Both the position numbers and the translations under genes were made by a program. The notes under the pieces were generated by a model that saw only the letters and a list, made by a program, of their open reading frames with translations, did no database searches and was not told the origin of the DNA. A stretch of 64,000 bases of DNA, from positions 1 to 64,000 of the forward strand of contig NZ_JABBGG010000007.1 of the NCBI RefSeq assembly GCF_012927275.1, in the 5' to 3' direction. Shown here piece after piece: positions 46,367 through 56,217 of this stretch; position 1 is the stretch's first letter, and the number at the start of each line of letters is the position of its first letter. Origin of the DNA: Massilia polaris (GTDB lineage Bacteria > Pseudomonadota > Gammaproteobacteria > Burkholderiales > Burkholderiaceae_D).

Positions 46367-46640
46367 TTGAAGGTTCCTGCGTTTCGGGGGCGTCAATCAA
46401 CTCTCGAGGCTGCGCATGACCACGGCGTGCTTGTTCGATTGATCGGCCAAGGTGAGCCGCATTGGCTGGTGAGCTGAGTAGGTGCACGGTTTCCATCAGG
46501 CTACTGTAATGATCGAAGGACATGATTACCGCATCCGGCGCGTCACGGCGCGAGATCACTGTCACGTCAGCGTCGTCCACGACTTGATCAATGACCGTTC
46601 GCAGACTTCCCCTAGCGTCGGAAAAGTTAATTATCCGCAT
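46341..46640 (-). CDS. yefM: YefM-type antitoxin
   Basis: The 99-residue protein begins [29 protein letters not shown], followed by [22 protein letters not shown], as in Phd/YefM antitoxins. The N-terminal half dimerises and binds the operator; the disordered C-terminus wraps YoeB. Start at 46640 is preceded by AGAGGTGAG. Local GC is clearly below the neighbouring genes. Confidence 0.92.
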   Translation of the reverse strand: MRIINFSDARGSLRTVIDQVVDDADVTVISRRDAPDAVIMSFDHYSSLMETVHLLSSPANAAHLGRSIEQARRGHAQPRELIDAPETQEPSNANPAIHG

Positions 46641-46689
46641 TTTCTCACCTCTTATTCGATTTACAGGCAGTTCTTCGCTCAACTTGTTC

Positions 46690-46716
46690 AATATATTGTA
46701 CAGGTTAAAGTGTATC
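46690..46716 (-). promoter_or_regulatory. Probable yefM operator and promoter region
   Basis: TGTACA at 46697-46702 is a perfect palindrome of the kind bound by YefM, with a looser TGTATC at 46711-46716. An A/T-rich block (CAATATATTG) overlaps it. This lies 50-75 bases upstream of yefM and fits autoregulation. Confidence 0.55.
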
Positions 46717-46797
46717 TCTTGACTGCGGAATCGCAAGCGGGTTGGCCCAGCTTTTACGCGGGGTGAGGCAGTGCTAGTGGGAATGTTTCTTGAAATG

Positions 46798-46926
46798 AAA
46801 TCGCCTTCGGCGATTTAAAGGAGAGGCGGTGGAGGCGAAGAGCAAGAAATCGCTTTCGCGATTTCCCCTGGTCAGACGAATCGGAGAGCCTTGCCTTGCT
46901 AAGGCAGTCTGCCTTGCACGGCAGAC
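46798..46926. repeat. Series of short hairpins beyond the tmRNA terminator
   Basis: Three compact stems follow one another: AAATCGCC-TTC-GGCGATTT (46798-46816), GAAATCGC-TTTC-GCGATTTC (46846-46865) and GTCTGCC-TTGCAC-GGCAGAC (46907-46926). No gene is credible in 46767-47078. The first two share the ATCGC/GCGAT core, suggesting duplication. Confidence 0.7.
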
Positions 46927-47078
46927 TCGTTCCGCAGGGGCGCGGCAGACCGCGCCAATTCCCTGCTCCACCGCTTGCAAGCGCAAGTCGCTCCGGCGGC
47001 GCCGAGCAGTGCTCGCCGAAACCCCGCCTACGCCCTTGCGTCCGCGGGTTCGCTTCCCGCCGCCGGTTGGCGCAAACG

Positions 47079-47106
47079 AAAAAAAACCGCCTTTGGCGGT
47101 TTTTTT
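47079..47106 (-). terminator. tmRNA terminator
   Basis: AACCGCC-TTT-GGCGGTT with flanking A- and T-runs of at least six on both sides lies 10 bases beyond the tmRNA 3' end. On the minus strand it is a textbook intrinsic terminator, though symmetric. Confidence 0.93.
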
Positions 47107-47115
47107 AGCAAGCGG

Positions 47116-47476
47116 TGGTGGAGGCGGCGGGAATCGAACCCGCGTCCGCAAGCACTCTACAGACAGTTCTACATACTTAGCACTGCCATTTAATTTAACC
47201 CTGACAACGCGGACGTGCACGCTGTGCCAAGGCGAGTTACCTATTATTTAGTCTGATACTAAGTAACCCAGCATCGGACGAGTCCCTGTAAATGACTCTA
47301 GAGCTTTTGACGGCCCACCCCAGGGACGAGGTGTTCTAGAGCTAGCAGCAATTAAGCTGCGAGTGCGTACGAGTTATCGTTTGCAGTTATTAATTTTCTG
47401 GATGTATTTACGAGGTAACCAGTCCTCGGTATGCCCTGCGCTGCTTTGCAACCCACGTCGAAACCAGGTCGCCCCC
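47116..47476 (-). ncRNA. ssrA: Transfer-messenger RNA (tmRNA), one-piece
   Basis: On the minus strand the 5' end GGGGGCGACCTGGTTTCGAC and the 3' end GGTTCGATTCCCGCCGCCTC plus an encoded CCA form the tRNA-Ala-like domain. The resume codon and tag run at 47352-47384: GCA then AACGAT..., encoding ANDNSYALAA and TAA. At 361 nt it is a normal length. It rescues stalled ribosomes with SmpB and tags the product for proteolysis. No smpB gene is in the window. Confidence 0.97.
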
Positions 47477-47487
47477 AACAATTCCCA

Positions 47488-47525
47488 TTGTAGCAAACTC
47501 CGGGCCCGCGCGCCGGTTTGCTACA
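47488..47525 (-). promoter_or_regulatory. tmRNA promoter within an inverted repeat
   Basis: On the minus strand TACAAT (47488-47493) lies 12 bases before the tmRNA 5' end and is a good -10 box. It is part of an inverted repeat, TGTAGCAAAC (47489-47498) and GTTTGCTACA (47516-47525), with a GC-rich spacer. No consensus -35 box is seen. Confidence 0.55.
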
Positions 47526-47722
47526 GAGACTTACAAAGTTCCGTAAGAGACCTTGATGTCCTGCGCGTGCGCGGGCTGATGGAGAGGCTGCGCTTTACAG
47601 GGCAGTCCAGCCGGGCGATCCTGTGGGCGCAGTACGTGCGCTATCCCGGTGTTAAGCATGTTCCCCAGCGATGCCGTGGTCTGCATGTTCCTCAAACGCT
47701 GACCGGCATCGGCGGCCGCACC

Positions 47723-48247
47723 TTACCTGCTGGTGCGGTTCTGGATCTCGTTGCCGATCATGCCGCCGCCGATGATGCCCGCCAGCGTGGCCAGCTTCTT
47801 GCCGTTGCCGCCGCCGACCTGGTTGCCGAGCAGGCCGCCGATCACTGCGCCGGCGCCGATGCCGACATAGTTGGGCTGTTTTGGCGCTGGCTGGACCGCC
47901 GGCGCCTGGTAGGTCGGCGCGTCGTTCTGCGCGACGTGGTGGTGGTGCACTTCCTTCGGCTGCGGGCGTGGCCGTGGCTTTGGTTTTGGCTTCGGTTTCG
48001 GCGCAGGCTCCTCGTCGTACGCCGCGAGACGCAGTGGCGCCGCTGCCTTGACTGCGACCGGCAGCGGCGCAGGCGCGGCGTAGTACGCAGCGGGTGCCGG
48101 CGCTGCTACGGATACTGGCACATCGGCCTTGGATGTCGGCAGCAGGCCGGTGATGGCCGCTGTGCCGGCGATGCTGACGGTGATGACGGACAAGGCCGCT
48201 GCTGCCATCAGTGGGTGAATGCGTGTAGCGGTTTGGATCGATTCCAT
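47723..48247 (-). CDS. Glycine-zipper 2TM-domain membrane protein
   Basis: The 174-residue protein has an N-terminal membrane segment (about 13-36), a Pro/Lys-rich linker (EPAPKPKPKPKPRPRPQPK, then HHHH), and a C-terminal glycine-zipper hairpin: YVGIGAGAVIGGLLGNQVGGG, then LAGIIGGGMIGNEIQ. This is the Rick_17kDa/SlyB-like fold found in envelope proteins. The four-His run may bind metal. It is preceded by GGAGCAGACC and stands alone. Confidence 0.82.
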   Translation of the reverse strand: MESIQTATRIHPLMAAAALSVITVSIAGTAAITGLLPTSKADVPVSVAAPAPAAYYAAPAPLPVAVKAAAPLRLAAYDEEPAPKPKPKPKPRPRPQPKEVHHHHVAQNDAPTYQAPAVQPAPKQPNYVGIGAGAVIGGLLGNQVGGGNGKKLATLAGIIGGGMIGNEIQNRTSR

Positions 48248-48358
48248 GGTCTGCTCCTGTGACTTTTGTTTGTCGTGCAGGAGTAGATTAAGGCCGTTGC
48301 CTGTTCAGTGATAGACGCCAGGCTGTATCAATCGTAAGGATGTGTAAGGCGAGGACGG

Positions 48359-48440
48359 GACGGTGGATTGCGCTGGCGCTCCATCTACCCCACGGTCCCG
48401 ACAAATGTAGGGTGGATGGAGCGCAGCGAAATCCGCCTGT
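48359..48440. repeat. Imperfect long inverted repeat after gph
   Basis: GGTGGATTGCGCTGGCGCTC (from about 48361) and GAGCGCAGCGAAATCCGCC (to about 48438) face each other, with TAGATGG/CCATCCA-like pairing inside. About 28 of 33 positions pair. It lies just beyond the gph stop on the minus strand and may end its transcript. The core looks like a dispersed repeat. Confidence 0.6.
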
Positions 48441-48442
48441 GG

Positions 48443-49147
48443 TCAGGCAACCAGCGCGTTCAGCTTTCCCGTGGCGATCGCCTGGATCGCGCGCAGCAGG
48501 TCGAGCGGAGTGTCGATGAGGTAGTCGGCGCCCCACGTGGCAGGTTCCACCGTGCCGCAGTAGCCCCATGCGCAGGCCACCGTCACCATGCCGGCAGCGC
48601 GCCCGGCTTCAACGTCGCGCACGTCGTCGCCGACATACCAGCACTGCTCCGGCGCGATGTCGAGGCGGCGCGCGCCTTCGTACAGCGGGGCAGGGTGGGG
48701 TTTCGAATGCGGCGTGGTGTCGCCGGAGACCACGCAACCAGCGTGCGCAAGGCCGATCTGCGGAATCAGCGGATCGGTAAAGCGCGCCGGCTTGTTGGTC
48801 ACAATGCCCCACGCGATGCCTGCTGCACTGAGGCCTTCGATCAGTTCAGGCACACCGTCGAACAACGTACTGTGCACCGCCATCGCGGACTGGTAACGGT
48901 CGAACCACTCAAGGCGCAGGGTCTCGTAGCCGTCGTCCGCTGGCGTCAGTCCAAAGGCCGCGCCGATCATGCCGCGTGCGCCCGCCGAAGCGGTTGGACG
49001 CAAAATGGAATAGGGCGTCGGTTCCATGCCGCGCACCATGCGCAGGTGGTTGACCGCCGCCGCCAGGTCGGGCGCAGTGTCGGCCAGTGTGCCATCGAGG
49101 TCGAACAGAATGGCACGCGGTGCCTGCAGAGGAGTGGTGCGGGTCAT
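48443..49147 (-). CDS. gph: Phosphoglycolate phosphatase
   Basis: The 234-residue HAD hydrolase has motif I LFDLDGTLADTAPDL, motif II GIVTNKPARFTDPL, Lys in HSKPHPAPLYEG, and motif IV VGDDVRDVEAGRAAG. It removes phosphate from 2-phosphoglycolate made in DNA repair and by oxygenase side reactions. It follows ubiG after 21 bases, the common ubiG-gph order. Confidence 0.92.
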   Translation of the reverse strand: MTRTTPLQAPRAILFDLDGTLADTAPDLAAAVNHLRMVRGMEPTPYSILRPTASAGARGMIGAAFGLTPADDGYETLRLEWFDRYQSAMAVHSTLFDGVPELIEGLSAAGIAWGIVTNKPARFTDPLIPQIGLAHAGCVVSGDTTPHSKPHPAPLYEGARRLDIAPEQCWYVGDDVRDVEAGRAAGMVTVACAWGYCGTVEPATWGADYLIDTPLDLLRAIQAIATGKLNALVA

Positions 49148-49168
49148 GGAATAAAAGCGTAAGGATTT

Positions 49169-49864
49169 TTACAGCGGAAGGCTGCAGGCCACCATGTAGT
49201 TAACGTCGGTGTCCTGGTTTAGCGCGTAGATCTTGGTGAGCGGGTTGTAGCTGAGGCCCTTGAAGGCGTCAACCTGCAGCCCCGCTTCGCGCACGAACTG
49301 CGACAGTTCGGCAGGCGTGATGAATTTGGCGTAGTCGTGCGTGCCCTTCGGGAGCATGCGCAGCAGATACTCCGCGCCAACGACAGCGAACAGCCAGGCC
49401 TTCGGATTGCGGTTCAGCGTTGAGAAAAATACATGGCCGCCCGGTTTGACCAGCGTGGCGGCTGCGCGCACGATCGACGCAGGGTCCGGCACGTGCTCCA
49501 GCATTTCCATGCAGGTGACAACGTCGTACTGGCCCGCTTCCTGGGCCGCCATGTCTTCGGCCGCGATGTGCTTGTAGCGCACGCTCACTTCCGATTCCAG
49601 GCTGTGCAGGTCGGCGACCTTCAGCGCTTTTTCCGACAGGTCGATCCCGGTGACGTCGGCGCCTTTGCGCGCCATCGATTCGGCCAGGATGCCGCCGCCG
49701 CAGCCGATGTCGATCACCTTCTTGCCGGCCAGCGGCGCGCGCGCGTTGATCCATTCAAGGCGCAGCGGGTTGATCTCGTGCAGGGGGCGGAATTCGGACG
49801 TCGGGTCCCACCAGCGGTGGGCGAGTTCGCTGAATTTCTGGATTTCGTGTGGGTCTGCATTCAT
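49169..49864 (-). CDS. ubiG: Ubiquinone biosynthesis O-methyltransferase
   Basis: The start at 49864 ([21 protein letters not shown]) is the standard UbiG N-terminus. The 231-residue enzyme has SAM motif [14 protein letters not shown], then [10 protein letters not shown], and [13 protein letters not shown] and LKP-type motif [19 protein letters not shown]. It carries out both O-methylations in ubiquinone synthesis. Confidence 0.95.
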   Translation of the reverse strand: MNADPHEIQKFSELAHRWWDPTSEFRPLHEINPLRLEWINARAPLAGKKVIDIGCGGGILAESMARKGADVTGIDLSEKALKVADLHSLESEVSVRYKHIAAEDMAAQEAGQYDVVTCMEMLEHVPDPASIVRAAATLVKPGGHVFFSTLNRNPKAWLFAVVGAEYLLRMLPKGTHDYAKFITPAELSQFVREAGLQVDAFKGLSYNPLTKIYALNQDTDVNYMVACSLPL

Positions 49865-49911
49865 AGCGCGAATAATAGCGGGAAAATTGCGCACGCGACG
49901 GACGCGTGCAT

Positions 49912-49935
49912 AAAAAAAACCCCGCCGCAGCGGGG
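49912..49935 (-). terminator. Terminator of the OmpA-family gene
   Basis: On the minus strand CCCCGC-TGCG-GCGGGG is followed by eight T. It lies about 20 bases beyond the stop of the OmpA-family gene and within the ubiG upstream region. Confidence 0.92.
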
Positions 49936-49955
49936 TCGAGTAAAGCGCGTGAGGC

Positions 49956-50663
49956 TTAGTTGGTGGTAGTGCGGGTGCCCACAACTTCGATCTCTACGCG
50001 GCGGTTCTTGGCGCGGCCGGCGGAGCTCTTGTTGTCAATGACTGGCTGCTTCTCGCCCTTGCCTTCGGTGTAGATGCGGTTGGCTTCGATGCCCTTGCCG
50101 CGCAGGTAGGTCTTGACTGCTTCAGCACGGCGGATCGCCAGCTTCTCGTTGTAGGCGTCGGTGCCGATCGAGTCGGTGTGGCCCACAGCGATGATGACTT
50201 CCAGGTTCATGCCCTGCAGCTTCGAGGTCAGCTCGTCCAGCGATGCTTTGCCGGCTGGCTTGAGCACTGCCTTGTCGAAGTCGAAGAACGCGTCAGCGGC
50301 GTACGACACTTTTTCCGTGGTCGGCACTGGCGCAGGCGCTGGTGCCGGAGCAGGTGCTGGCTCGGCTGGCGGCGGTGCTGGTGGCGGCGGTGCTACGCAC
50401 TTGCCGTTCTCGAGCTTTTCTGGCTCTACGCAGATCGGCAGGTCGCAGCCTGGAACCGCATCGGCAGGAGTCCAGTAGCCGGTGCGCCAGCACAGGCCGA
50501 ACGGGTTGCGCGTGATGACGCCGCGCGAGTCCTGGACGTAGGCGCTGTGTGGCGTCTTGGCCTTGATGTCGGTGGTGAGCGGCGCGAACGGAGGCGAGGA
50601 CTGCGCGAATGCACTGCCCGCAATCGCTACACAGGCCGCAAGCATGAGCGTAATTTTCTTCAT
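49956..50663 (-). CDS. OmpA-family peptidoglycan-binding protein
   Basis: The 235-residue protein has a signal peptide (ends GSAFAQ), a small Cys-containing N-domain (four Cys from [21 protein letters not shown] to KCVAPP), a Pro/Ala linker and a C-terminal OmpA domain (about 125-230) with [20 protein letters not shown] and [23 protein letters not shown], which bind diaminopimelate. There is no eight-stranded barrel domain. AAAGGAAG precedes the ATG. It is likely abundant, as shown by the strong terminator. Confidence 0.92.
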   Translation of the reverse strand: MKKITLMLAACVAIAGSAFAQSSPPFAPLTTDIKAKTPHSAYVQDSRGVITRNPFGLCWRTGYWTPADAVPGCDLPICVEPEKLENGKCVAPPPPAPPPAEPAPAPAPAPAPVPTTEKVSYAADAFFDFDKAVLKPAGKASLDELTSKLQGMNLEVIIAVGHTDSIGTDAYNEKLAIRRAEAVKTYLRGKGIEANRIYTEGKGEKQPVIDNKSSAGRAKNRRVEIEVVGTRTTTN

Positions 50664-51056
50664 TTTCTGGTCTTCCTTTCGGGGGTGGTCTCCGCAGCTG
50701 GACTGCGCAACTGTTCGTTAAGATTGCGAAACAGGCAATTAACTTCTCGACCATTTTGCCACATGAGCAGAAATAGCACGACCAGCGTTAAATCAAACGT
50801 CGGCGCAATTGCCAGCCACGTTGTTTTCGTGCAACATGTTGCAGTGACGGCATATTTTTCCCTTGCGCATTGCATAAATGCTATGGAAAGCCGTCGGGAA
50901 GGAATTGCGCTGCCGCTATACGGCGCATGCTAAAATCCCTCTCTTGTCTGTCGGGAGTTTTATCGGCCGCGCCGCGGCGCGGAAGCACCCCGGCAGGTCG
51001 TTCCGTGCAGTTTTGCGTACACCTATAAACAAAGCCTGAGAGCAGTCGACCCGCCA
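50664..51056. promoter_or_regulatory. Divergent promoter region of the OmpA-family gene and gyrA
   Basis: This 393-base gap holds no credible gene. An extended -10 box TGCTAAAAT at 50928-50936 points toward gyrA, about 120 bases before its ATG, implying a long leader. The ompA side has an A/T-rich zone near 50860-50885. Short frames here have no ribosome-binding sites. Confidence 0.5.
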
Positions 51057-53723
51057 ATGGATCAATTCGCCAAAGAAACAATCCCTATTTCCCTCGAAGA
51101 AGAGATGCGCAAGAGCTACCTCGATTACGCGATGAGCGTGATCGTTGGCCGCGCCTTGCCGGATGTGCGCGACGGCCTCAAGCCGGTGCACCGCCGCGTC
51201 CTGTTCGCCATGCACGAGATGAACAACGTGTACAACCGCCCGTACGTCAAGTGCGCGCGCGTGGTCGGCGAGACGATGGGTAAGTACCACCCGCACGGCG
51301 ACGCGTCGATTTACGACACGCTGGTGCGTATGGCGCAGGACTTCTCGCTGCGCTACACGCTGGTCGACGGCCAGGGTAACTTCGGCTCGATCGACGGCGA
51401 CAGCGCCGCGGCGATGCGATACACCGAGTGCCGCCTCGACAAGATCGCCAGCGAAGTGCTGGCCGATATCGACAAGGACACGGTCGACTTCCAGCCGAAC
51501 TACGACGGCAAGGAGAAAGAGCCGACCGTCCTGCCGACCCGCATTCCGAACCTGCTGATCAACGGCTCGTCGGGTATCGCGGTCGGCATGGCGACCAACA
51601 TCCCTCCGCACAACCTGTCGGAAGTGATCAAGGGCGCGCTGCACGTACTGAACAACCCGGACTGCTCGATCGATGAACTGATCGAACTGATTCCAGCGCC
51701 TGACTTCCCGACCGCCGGCATCATCTACGGCGTCTCGGGCGTGCGCGACGGTTACCGCACCGGCCGTGGCCGCGTCGTCATGCGCGCCAAGACCCACTTC
51801 GAAGAGTACGGCAAGGACGGCGGCCGCATCGCGATCATCGTCGACGAGCTGCCGTACCAGGTCAACAAGAAGTCGCTGCTCGAACGGATCGCCGAGAACG
51901 TGCGCGACAAGAAGCTCGAAGGCATCTCCGACATCCGCGACGAGTCCGACAAGTCGGGCATGCGCGTGGTGATTGAGCTGAAGCGCGGCGAAGTGCCAGA
52001 GGTTGTGCTGAACAACCTGTACAAGCAGACCCAGTTGCAGGACACCTTCGGCATGAACATGGTGGCGCTGGTCGACGGCCAGCCGAAACTGCTGAACCTC
52101 AAGCAGATGCTGGTGTGCTTCCTGCAACACCGCCGCGAAGTGGTCACGCGCCGCACCGTGTTTGACCTGCGCAAGGCGCGCGAACGCGGCCACATGCTGG
52201 AAGGCCTGGCAGTGGCGCTGGCGAACATCGACGACTTCATCGCGATCATCAAGGCCGCGCCTACGCCGCCGATCGCGAAGACGGAACTGATGCAGCGCGC
52301 CTGGGATTCGTCCGTGGTGCGCGAAATGCTGATCCGCACCGAAACCGGCGCCGCCGGCGGCATCGAGGCGTTCCGCCCTGAGCACCTGCCGAAGCACTAC
52401 GGCATGCAGCAGGACGGCCTGTACAAGCTGTCGGACGAACAGGCGCAGGAAATCCTGCAGATGCGCCTGCAGCGCCTGACCGGCCTTGAGCAGGACAAGA
52501 TCGTCAACGAGTACAAAGAAGTCATGACGCACATCGCCGACCTGCTGGACATCCTGGCACGTCCGGAGCGCGTCACCGCGATCATCACCGACGAGATGGG
52601 ACAGGTCGTCAACGAGTACACCGCCAACGGCAAGGATGCGCGCCGCTCGGCGATCGAACACAATCCGACCGACCTGGGAACCGAAGACCTGATCACGCCG
52701 CAGGACATGGTCGTGACCTTGTCGCACACCGGCTACATGAAGTCGACGCCGATTACCGAGTACCGCGCGCAGAAGCGCGGCGGGCGCGGCAAGCAGGCGA
52801 TGATGACCAAGGACGAGGACTGGATCGACCAGCTGTTCATCGCGAACACGCACGACTACATCCTGTGCTTCTCGAACCGCGGCCGCATGTACTGGCTGAA
52901 GGTATGGGAAGTTCCGCAAGGCTCGCGCAACTCGCGCGGCAAGCCGATCGTCAACATGTTCCCGCTGCAGGACAACGAGAAGATCACCGTGGTACTGCCG
53001 CTGTCGGGCGAGAACCGCACCTTCCCTGAAGACCACTACGTGTTCATGTCGACTAGCCTGGGTACCGTGAAAAAGACCCCGCTGCAGGACTTCTCCAATC
53101 CACGCAAGGCCGGCATCATCGCGGTCGACCTGGATGACGGCGACTTCCTGATCGGCGCTGCGCTCACCGATGGCAAGCATGACGTGATGCTGTTCTCCGA
53201 CGCCGGCAAGGCCGTGCGCTTCGACGAGAACGACGTGCGTCCGATGGGCCGTACCGCGCGCGGTGTGCGCGGCATGAACCTGGAAGATGGCCAGAACGTG
53301 ATCGCGCTGCTGGTTGCGGAAAACGAGCAGCAGTCCGTGCTGACCGCGACCGAGAATGGCTTCGGCAAGCGTACTCCGATCACCGAGTACACCCGCCACG
53401 GCCGCGGCACCAAGGGCATGATCGCGATCCAGACCAGCGAGCGTAACGGCAAGGTCGTTGCCGCGACCCTGGTCGAGCCAACCGACGAGATCATGCTGAT
53501 CACGACCGGCGGTGTGCTGATCCGCACCCGTGTCGCCGAGATCCGCGAGATGGGCCGCGCAACCCAGGGCGTGACCCTGATTGCGGTGGAAGACGGCACC
53601 AAGCTGTCCGGCCTGCAGCGCGTGGTCGAGACCGATCTGGAGGAAGTGGAGCTGTCGCCTGCGGATTCCAATGGTTCGGTTGATGCAGCGGAATCGACGG
53701 ATTCGTCCGACGCCGCCGAATAA
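51057..53723 (+). CDS. gyrA: DNA gyrase subunit A
   Basis: The 888-residue protein has the catalytic Tyr122 in [10 protein letters not shown]. The quinolone region reads [10 protein letters not shown], with Ala83 and Asp87 in E. coli numbering. The GyrA-box QKRGGRGKQ lies in the C-terminal wrapping domain, which has six repeated blades. The C-terminus is an acidic Ser/Asp-rich tail. With GyrB it adds negative supercoils. It heads the housekeeping block but has its own terminator. Confidence 0.97.
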   Translation: MDQFAKETIPISLEEEMRKSYLDYAMSVIVGRALPDVRDGLKPVHRRVLFAMHEMNNVYNRPYVKCARVVGETMGKYHPHGDASIYDTLVRMAQDFSLRYTLVDGQGNFGSIDGDSAAAMRYTECRLDKIASEVLADIDKDTVDFQPNYDGKEKEPTVLPTRIPNLLINGSSGIAVGMATNIPPHNLSEVIKGALHVLNNPDCSIDELIELIPAPDFPTAGIIYGVSGVRDGYRTGRGRVVMRAKTHFEEYGKDGGRIAIIVDELPYQVNKKSLLERIAENVRDKKLEGISDIRDESDKSGMRVVIELKRGEVPEVVLNNLYKQTQLQDTFGMNMVALVDGQPKLLNLKQMLVCFLQHRREVVTRRTVFDLRKARERGHMLEGLAVALANIDDFIAIIKAAPTPPIAKTELMQRAWDSSVVREMLIRTETGAAGGIEAFRPEHLPKHYGMQQDGLYKLSDEQAQEILQMRLQRLTGLEQDKIVNEYKEVMTHIADLLDILARPERVTAIITDEMGQVVNEYTANGKDARRSAIEHNPTDLGTEDLITPQDMVVTLSHTGYMKSTPITEYRAQKRGGRGKQAMMTKDEDWIDQLFIANTHDYILCFSNRGRMYWLKVWEVPQGSRNSRGKPIVNMFPLQDNEKITVVLPLSGENRTFPEDHYVFMSTSLGTVKKTPLQDFSNPRKAGIIAVDLDDGDFLIGAALTDGKHDVMLFSDAGKAVRFDENDVRPMGRTARGVRGMNLEDGQNVIALLVAENEQQSVLTATENGFGKRTPITEYTRHGRGTKGMIAIQTSERNGKVVAATLVEPTDEIMLITTGGVLIRTRVAEIREMGRATQGVTLIAVEDGTKLSGLQRVVETDLEEVELSPADSNGSVDAAESTDSSDAAE

Positions 53724-53737
53724 GTCAGCGACGTATA

Positions 53738-53784
53738 AGGGCCAGGCCGTTTTCACCGGAAGGTGAGGGCGCCTGGCCTTTTTT
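53738..53784 (+). terminator. gyrA terminator
   Basis: GGCCAGGC (53740-53747) pairs with GCCTGGCC (53771-53778), followed by six T. An inner TTTTCACC/GGTGAG stem adds stability. Confidence 0.9.
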
Positions 53785-53792
53785 CATTGCAC

Positions 53793-53897
53793 CGTCGTTC
53801 CCGGCATTGCCGGGACCGACTTCCCGCGAAAGCGGGAACCCAAAGGCCGCCGATTGGAATGCTCAGCATGGGTTCCCGCCTACGCGGGAACGACGGC
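53793..53897. repeat. Cluster of three TTCCCG...CGGGAA palindromes
   Basis: Three hairpins are seen: GTTCCCGGCATTGCCGGGAC (53797-53816), TTCCCGCGAAAGCGGGAA (53821-53838) and GTTCCCGCCTACGCGGGAAC (53872-53891). Between the last two lies CTCAGCATGG, also present in the 62.5-kb copy. It fills the space between the gyrA terminator and serC. Confidence 0.85.
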
Positions 53898-53971
53898 AGT
53901 TTGATGACGATGTCGGCGGCACTCTGCATTTCATGCGAAAATCTAACTGTTCAACCAACAGAGGACCGTCA

Positions 53972-55060
53972 GTGACCCAGATCTTCAACTTCTCCGCCGG
54001 CCCGGCCGTTTTGCCGAAGGAAGTGCTCCAGCAAGCCGCTGACGAAATGCTGAACTGGCATGGCAGCGGAATGTCGGTGATGGAGATGAGTCACCGCGGA
54101 CCTGAGTTTATCTCGATCTACCAGGAGGCAGTGCGCGACCTGCGCGAGCTGCTCAATGTCCCTGGCAATTACCGCATCCTGTTCCTGCAAGGCGGCGGAC
54201 TGGCGCAAAACGCCGTCATCCCGATGAACATGATCGGCCGCAGCGCGCAACCGGCGACGATCGATTTCGTCCACACCGGCAGCTGGTCCGGCAAGTCGAT
54301 CAAGGAAGCCGCGCGCTACGCAAACGTCAACGTGGCCGCATCCGCGGAAGCTGGCAAGTTCACCTCGGTGCCGCCGCAGGAGAGCTGGAAACTGTCGCGC
54401 GACGCTTCCTACCTTCATATCTGTACCAACGAGACCATCGACGGCGTCGAGTTCAATTTCGTCCCGACCGTGCAGGGCGATACGCCAATCGTCGCCGACA
54501 TGTCGTCACACATCTTGTCGCGTGTGATCGACGTGTCCCAATACGGTGTCATCTTCGCCGGTGCCCAAAAGAACATTGGCCCTGCCGGCCTGACGCTGGC
54601 CATCGTGCGCGAAGACCTGGTCGGCCATGCGCTGCCGATCTGCCCGTCCGCGTTCGATTGGAAGATGGTGGCGGACGCCGACTCGATGTACAACACGCCG
54701 CCTACCTACGGCATCTATATCGCCGGACTGGTGTTCGCCTACCTGAAGCGCCAGGGCGGAGTGGCCGAGATCGAAAAGCGCAATATCGCCAAGGCCGAGC
54801 TGCTGTACGCTGCGCTCGACGCCGACGACTTTTACCAGAACAGGGTGGCGAAGGACTGCCGCTCGCGCATGAACGTGCCGTTCTACCTGCGCGACGAATC
54901 ACTGAACGAAAAATTCCTGGCCGGCGCCAAAGCGCGCGGGCTGCTGCAACTGAAGGGCCACAAGTCCGTCGGCGGTATGCGGGCATCGATCTACAACGCG
55001 ATGTCGATCGACGGGGTGCAATCCCTGGTCGATTATTTGAACGAGTTCGCCGGCCGCTGA
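53972..55060 (+). CDS. serC: Phosphoserine aminotransferase
   Basis: A GTG start at 53972 ([18 protein letters not shown]) follows GAGGA and gives 362 residues. The PLP Lys is in [12 protein letters not shown]. Other family motifs are [14 protein letters not shown] and QGGGLAQNA. It makes 3-phosphoserine for serine synthesis and the related step of pyridoxine synthesis. First gene of the amino acid cluster. Confidence 0.95.
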   Translation: MTQIFNFSAGPAVLPKEVLQQAADEMLNWHGSGMSVMEMSHRGPEFISIYQEAVRDLRELLNVPGNYRILFLQGGGLAQNAVIPMNMIGRSAQPATIDFVHTGSWSGKSIKEAARYANVNVAASAEAGKFTSVPPQESWKLSRDASYLHICTNETIDGVEFNFVPTVQGDTPIVADMSSHILSRVIDVSQYGVIFAGAQKNIGPAGLTLAIVREDLVGHALPICPSAFDWKMVADADSMYNTPPTYGIYIAGLVFAYLKRQGGVAEIEKRNIAKAELLYAALDADDFYQNRVAKDCRSRMNVPFYLRDESLNEKFLAGAKARGLLQLKGHKSVGGMRASIYNAMSIDGVQSLVDYLNEFAGR

Positions 55061-55073
55061 CGCGGCCCCAGCA

Positions 55074-55101
55074 CGTCGTTCCCGTTTTCACGGGAACGAC
55101 G
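55074..55101. repeat. Single perfect palindromic repeat between serC and pheA
   Basis: CGTCGTTCCCG and CGGGAACGACG form a perfect 11-bp stem around TTTTCA. It lies 14 bases after serC and 25 bases before pheA, inside the presumed operon. Confidence 0.85.
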
Positions 55102-55125
55102 GCATATAAAGACGCTACCGTAGAA

Positions 55126-56196
55126 ATGACAGACAAACTAAAACCACTCCGCGAACAGATCGACGCCATCGACGCGCAGATACTTGACCTTCTGTCGCGC
55201 CGTGCGCGGCTCGCGCAGGACGTCGGCCACGTCAAGGCCGAGACCAACGCGCCCGTGTTTCGCCCGGAGCGCGAAGCGCAGGTGCTGCGTGGCGTCGCCG
55301 AACGCAATCCGGGCCCGCTGAAGGACCCTGAAATCCAGACCATTTTCCGCGAGATCATGTCCGCCTGCCGCTCGCTCGAACGGCGCGTCACTGTTGCCTA
55401 CCTCGGCCCCGCCGGCACCTTCAGCGAGCAGGCGGTGTACCAGCAGTTCGGCCGCGCGGTCGAAGGCCTGCCGTGCGTGTCGATCGACGAAGTGTTCCGC
55501 GCCACCGAAGCCGGTACCGCCGATTTCGGCGTTGTCCCGGTCGAGAATTCATCCGAAGGCGCGATCAACCGCACGCTTGACCTGATGCTGGCCACCACCA
55601 CCGTCATCAGCGGCGAGGTCGCGATCGCGGTCCAGCACAGCCTGATGACCAAGACCGGCAGCATGGACGGCGTCACCGTCGTCTGCGCCCATTCGCAGGC
55701 GCTGGCGCAGTGCCAGGCCTGGCTCAACCTGCACCATCCGAACCTTGAGCGGCGCGCGGTGGCGTCGAACGCCGAAGCTGCCGTCATGGCCAGCAAGGAT
55801 CCGTCGATTGCCGCCATCGCCAGCGAAATGGCGGGCCAGCAGTACGGGCTCGCCGTCGTGGCGGGCCATATCCAGGACGACCCGCACAACCGCACCCGTT
55901 TCGCCGTCATCGGACACCTGCACACCAGTCCGTCCGGCCACGACCAGACCTCGCTGGTGCTGGCGGTGCCGAACAAGGCAGGCGCGGTGTACAACCTGCT
56001 GGCGCCATTGGCGACGCACGGCGTGTCGATGACGCGCTTCGAATCGCGCCCGGCCCGTATCGGAACCTGGGAGTACTACTTCTATGTCGACATCGAGGGC
56101 CACGAGCATGACCCTGCCGTCGCCCGCGCGCTGATTGAACTGAAAGATAATGCTGCATTTTTCAAAGTGCTGGGATCGTACCCGCTCAGCCTCTAA
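55126..56196 (+). CDS. pheA: Bifunctional chorismate mutase / prephenate dehydratase
   Basis: The 356-residue protein has an AroQ chorismate mutase domain (about 1-85: LREQIDAIDAQILDLLSRRARLAQDVGHVK), a prephenate dehydratase domain (about 90-270) with the TRF motif in NRTRFAVIG, and an ACT domain with ESRP in FESRPAR for phenylalanine feedback. It makes phenylpyruvate. The start at 55126 (MTDKLKPLREQ) has only a weak ribosome-binding site. Confidence 0.95.
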   Translation: MTDKLKPLREQIDAIDAQILDLLSRRARLAQDVGHVKAETNAPVFRPEREAQVLRGVAERNPGPLKDPEIQTIFREIMSACRSLERRVTVAYLGPAGTFSEQAVYQQFGRAVEGLPCVSIDEVFRATEAGTADFGVVPVENSSEGAINRTLDLMLATTTVISGEVAIAVQHSLMTKTGSMDGVTVVCAHSQALAQCQAWLNLHHPNLERRAVASNAEAAVMASKDPSIAAIASEMAGQQYGLAVVAGHIQDDPHNRTRFAVIGHLHTSPSGHDQTSLVLAVPNKAGAVYNLLAPLATHGVSMTRFESRPARIGTWEYYFYVDIEGHEHDPAVARALIELKDNAAFFKVLGSYPLSL

Positions 56197-56217
56197 CCAC
56201 TTTTAATCGAGATTTAC

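Noticed and set aside
47116-47160. A tRNA gene on the minus strand
   Set aside because: The T-arm-like sequence and CCA belong to the 3' end of the tmRNA, whose 5' half and tag frame are present upstream.
50916-53756. A 946-codon open frame antisense to gyrA
   Set aside because: gyrA is certain from Tyr122 and the GyrA-box; the antisense frame shows the usual shadow composition and no credible start.
53793-53897. CRISPR array
   Set aside because: The repeats are palindromic, few, irregularly spaced and found at several intergenic sites. No cas gene is in the window.
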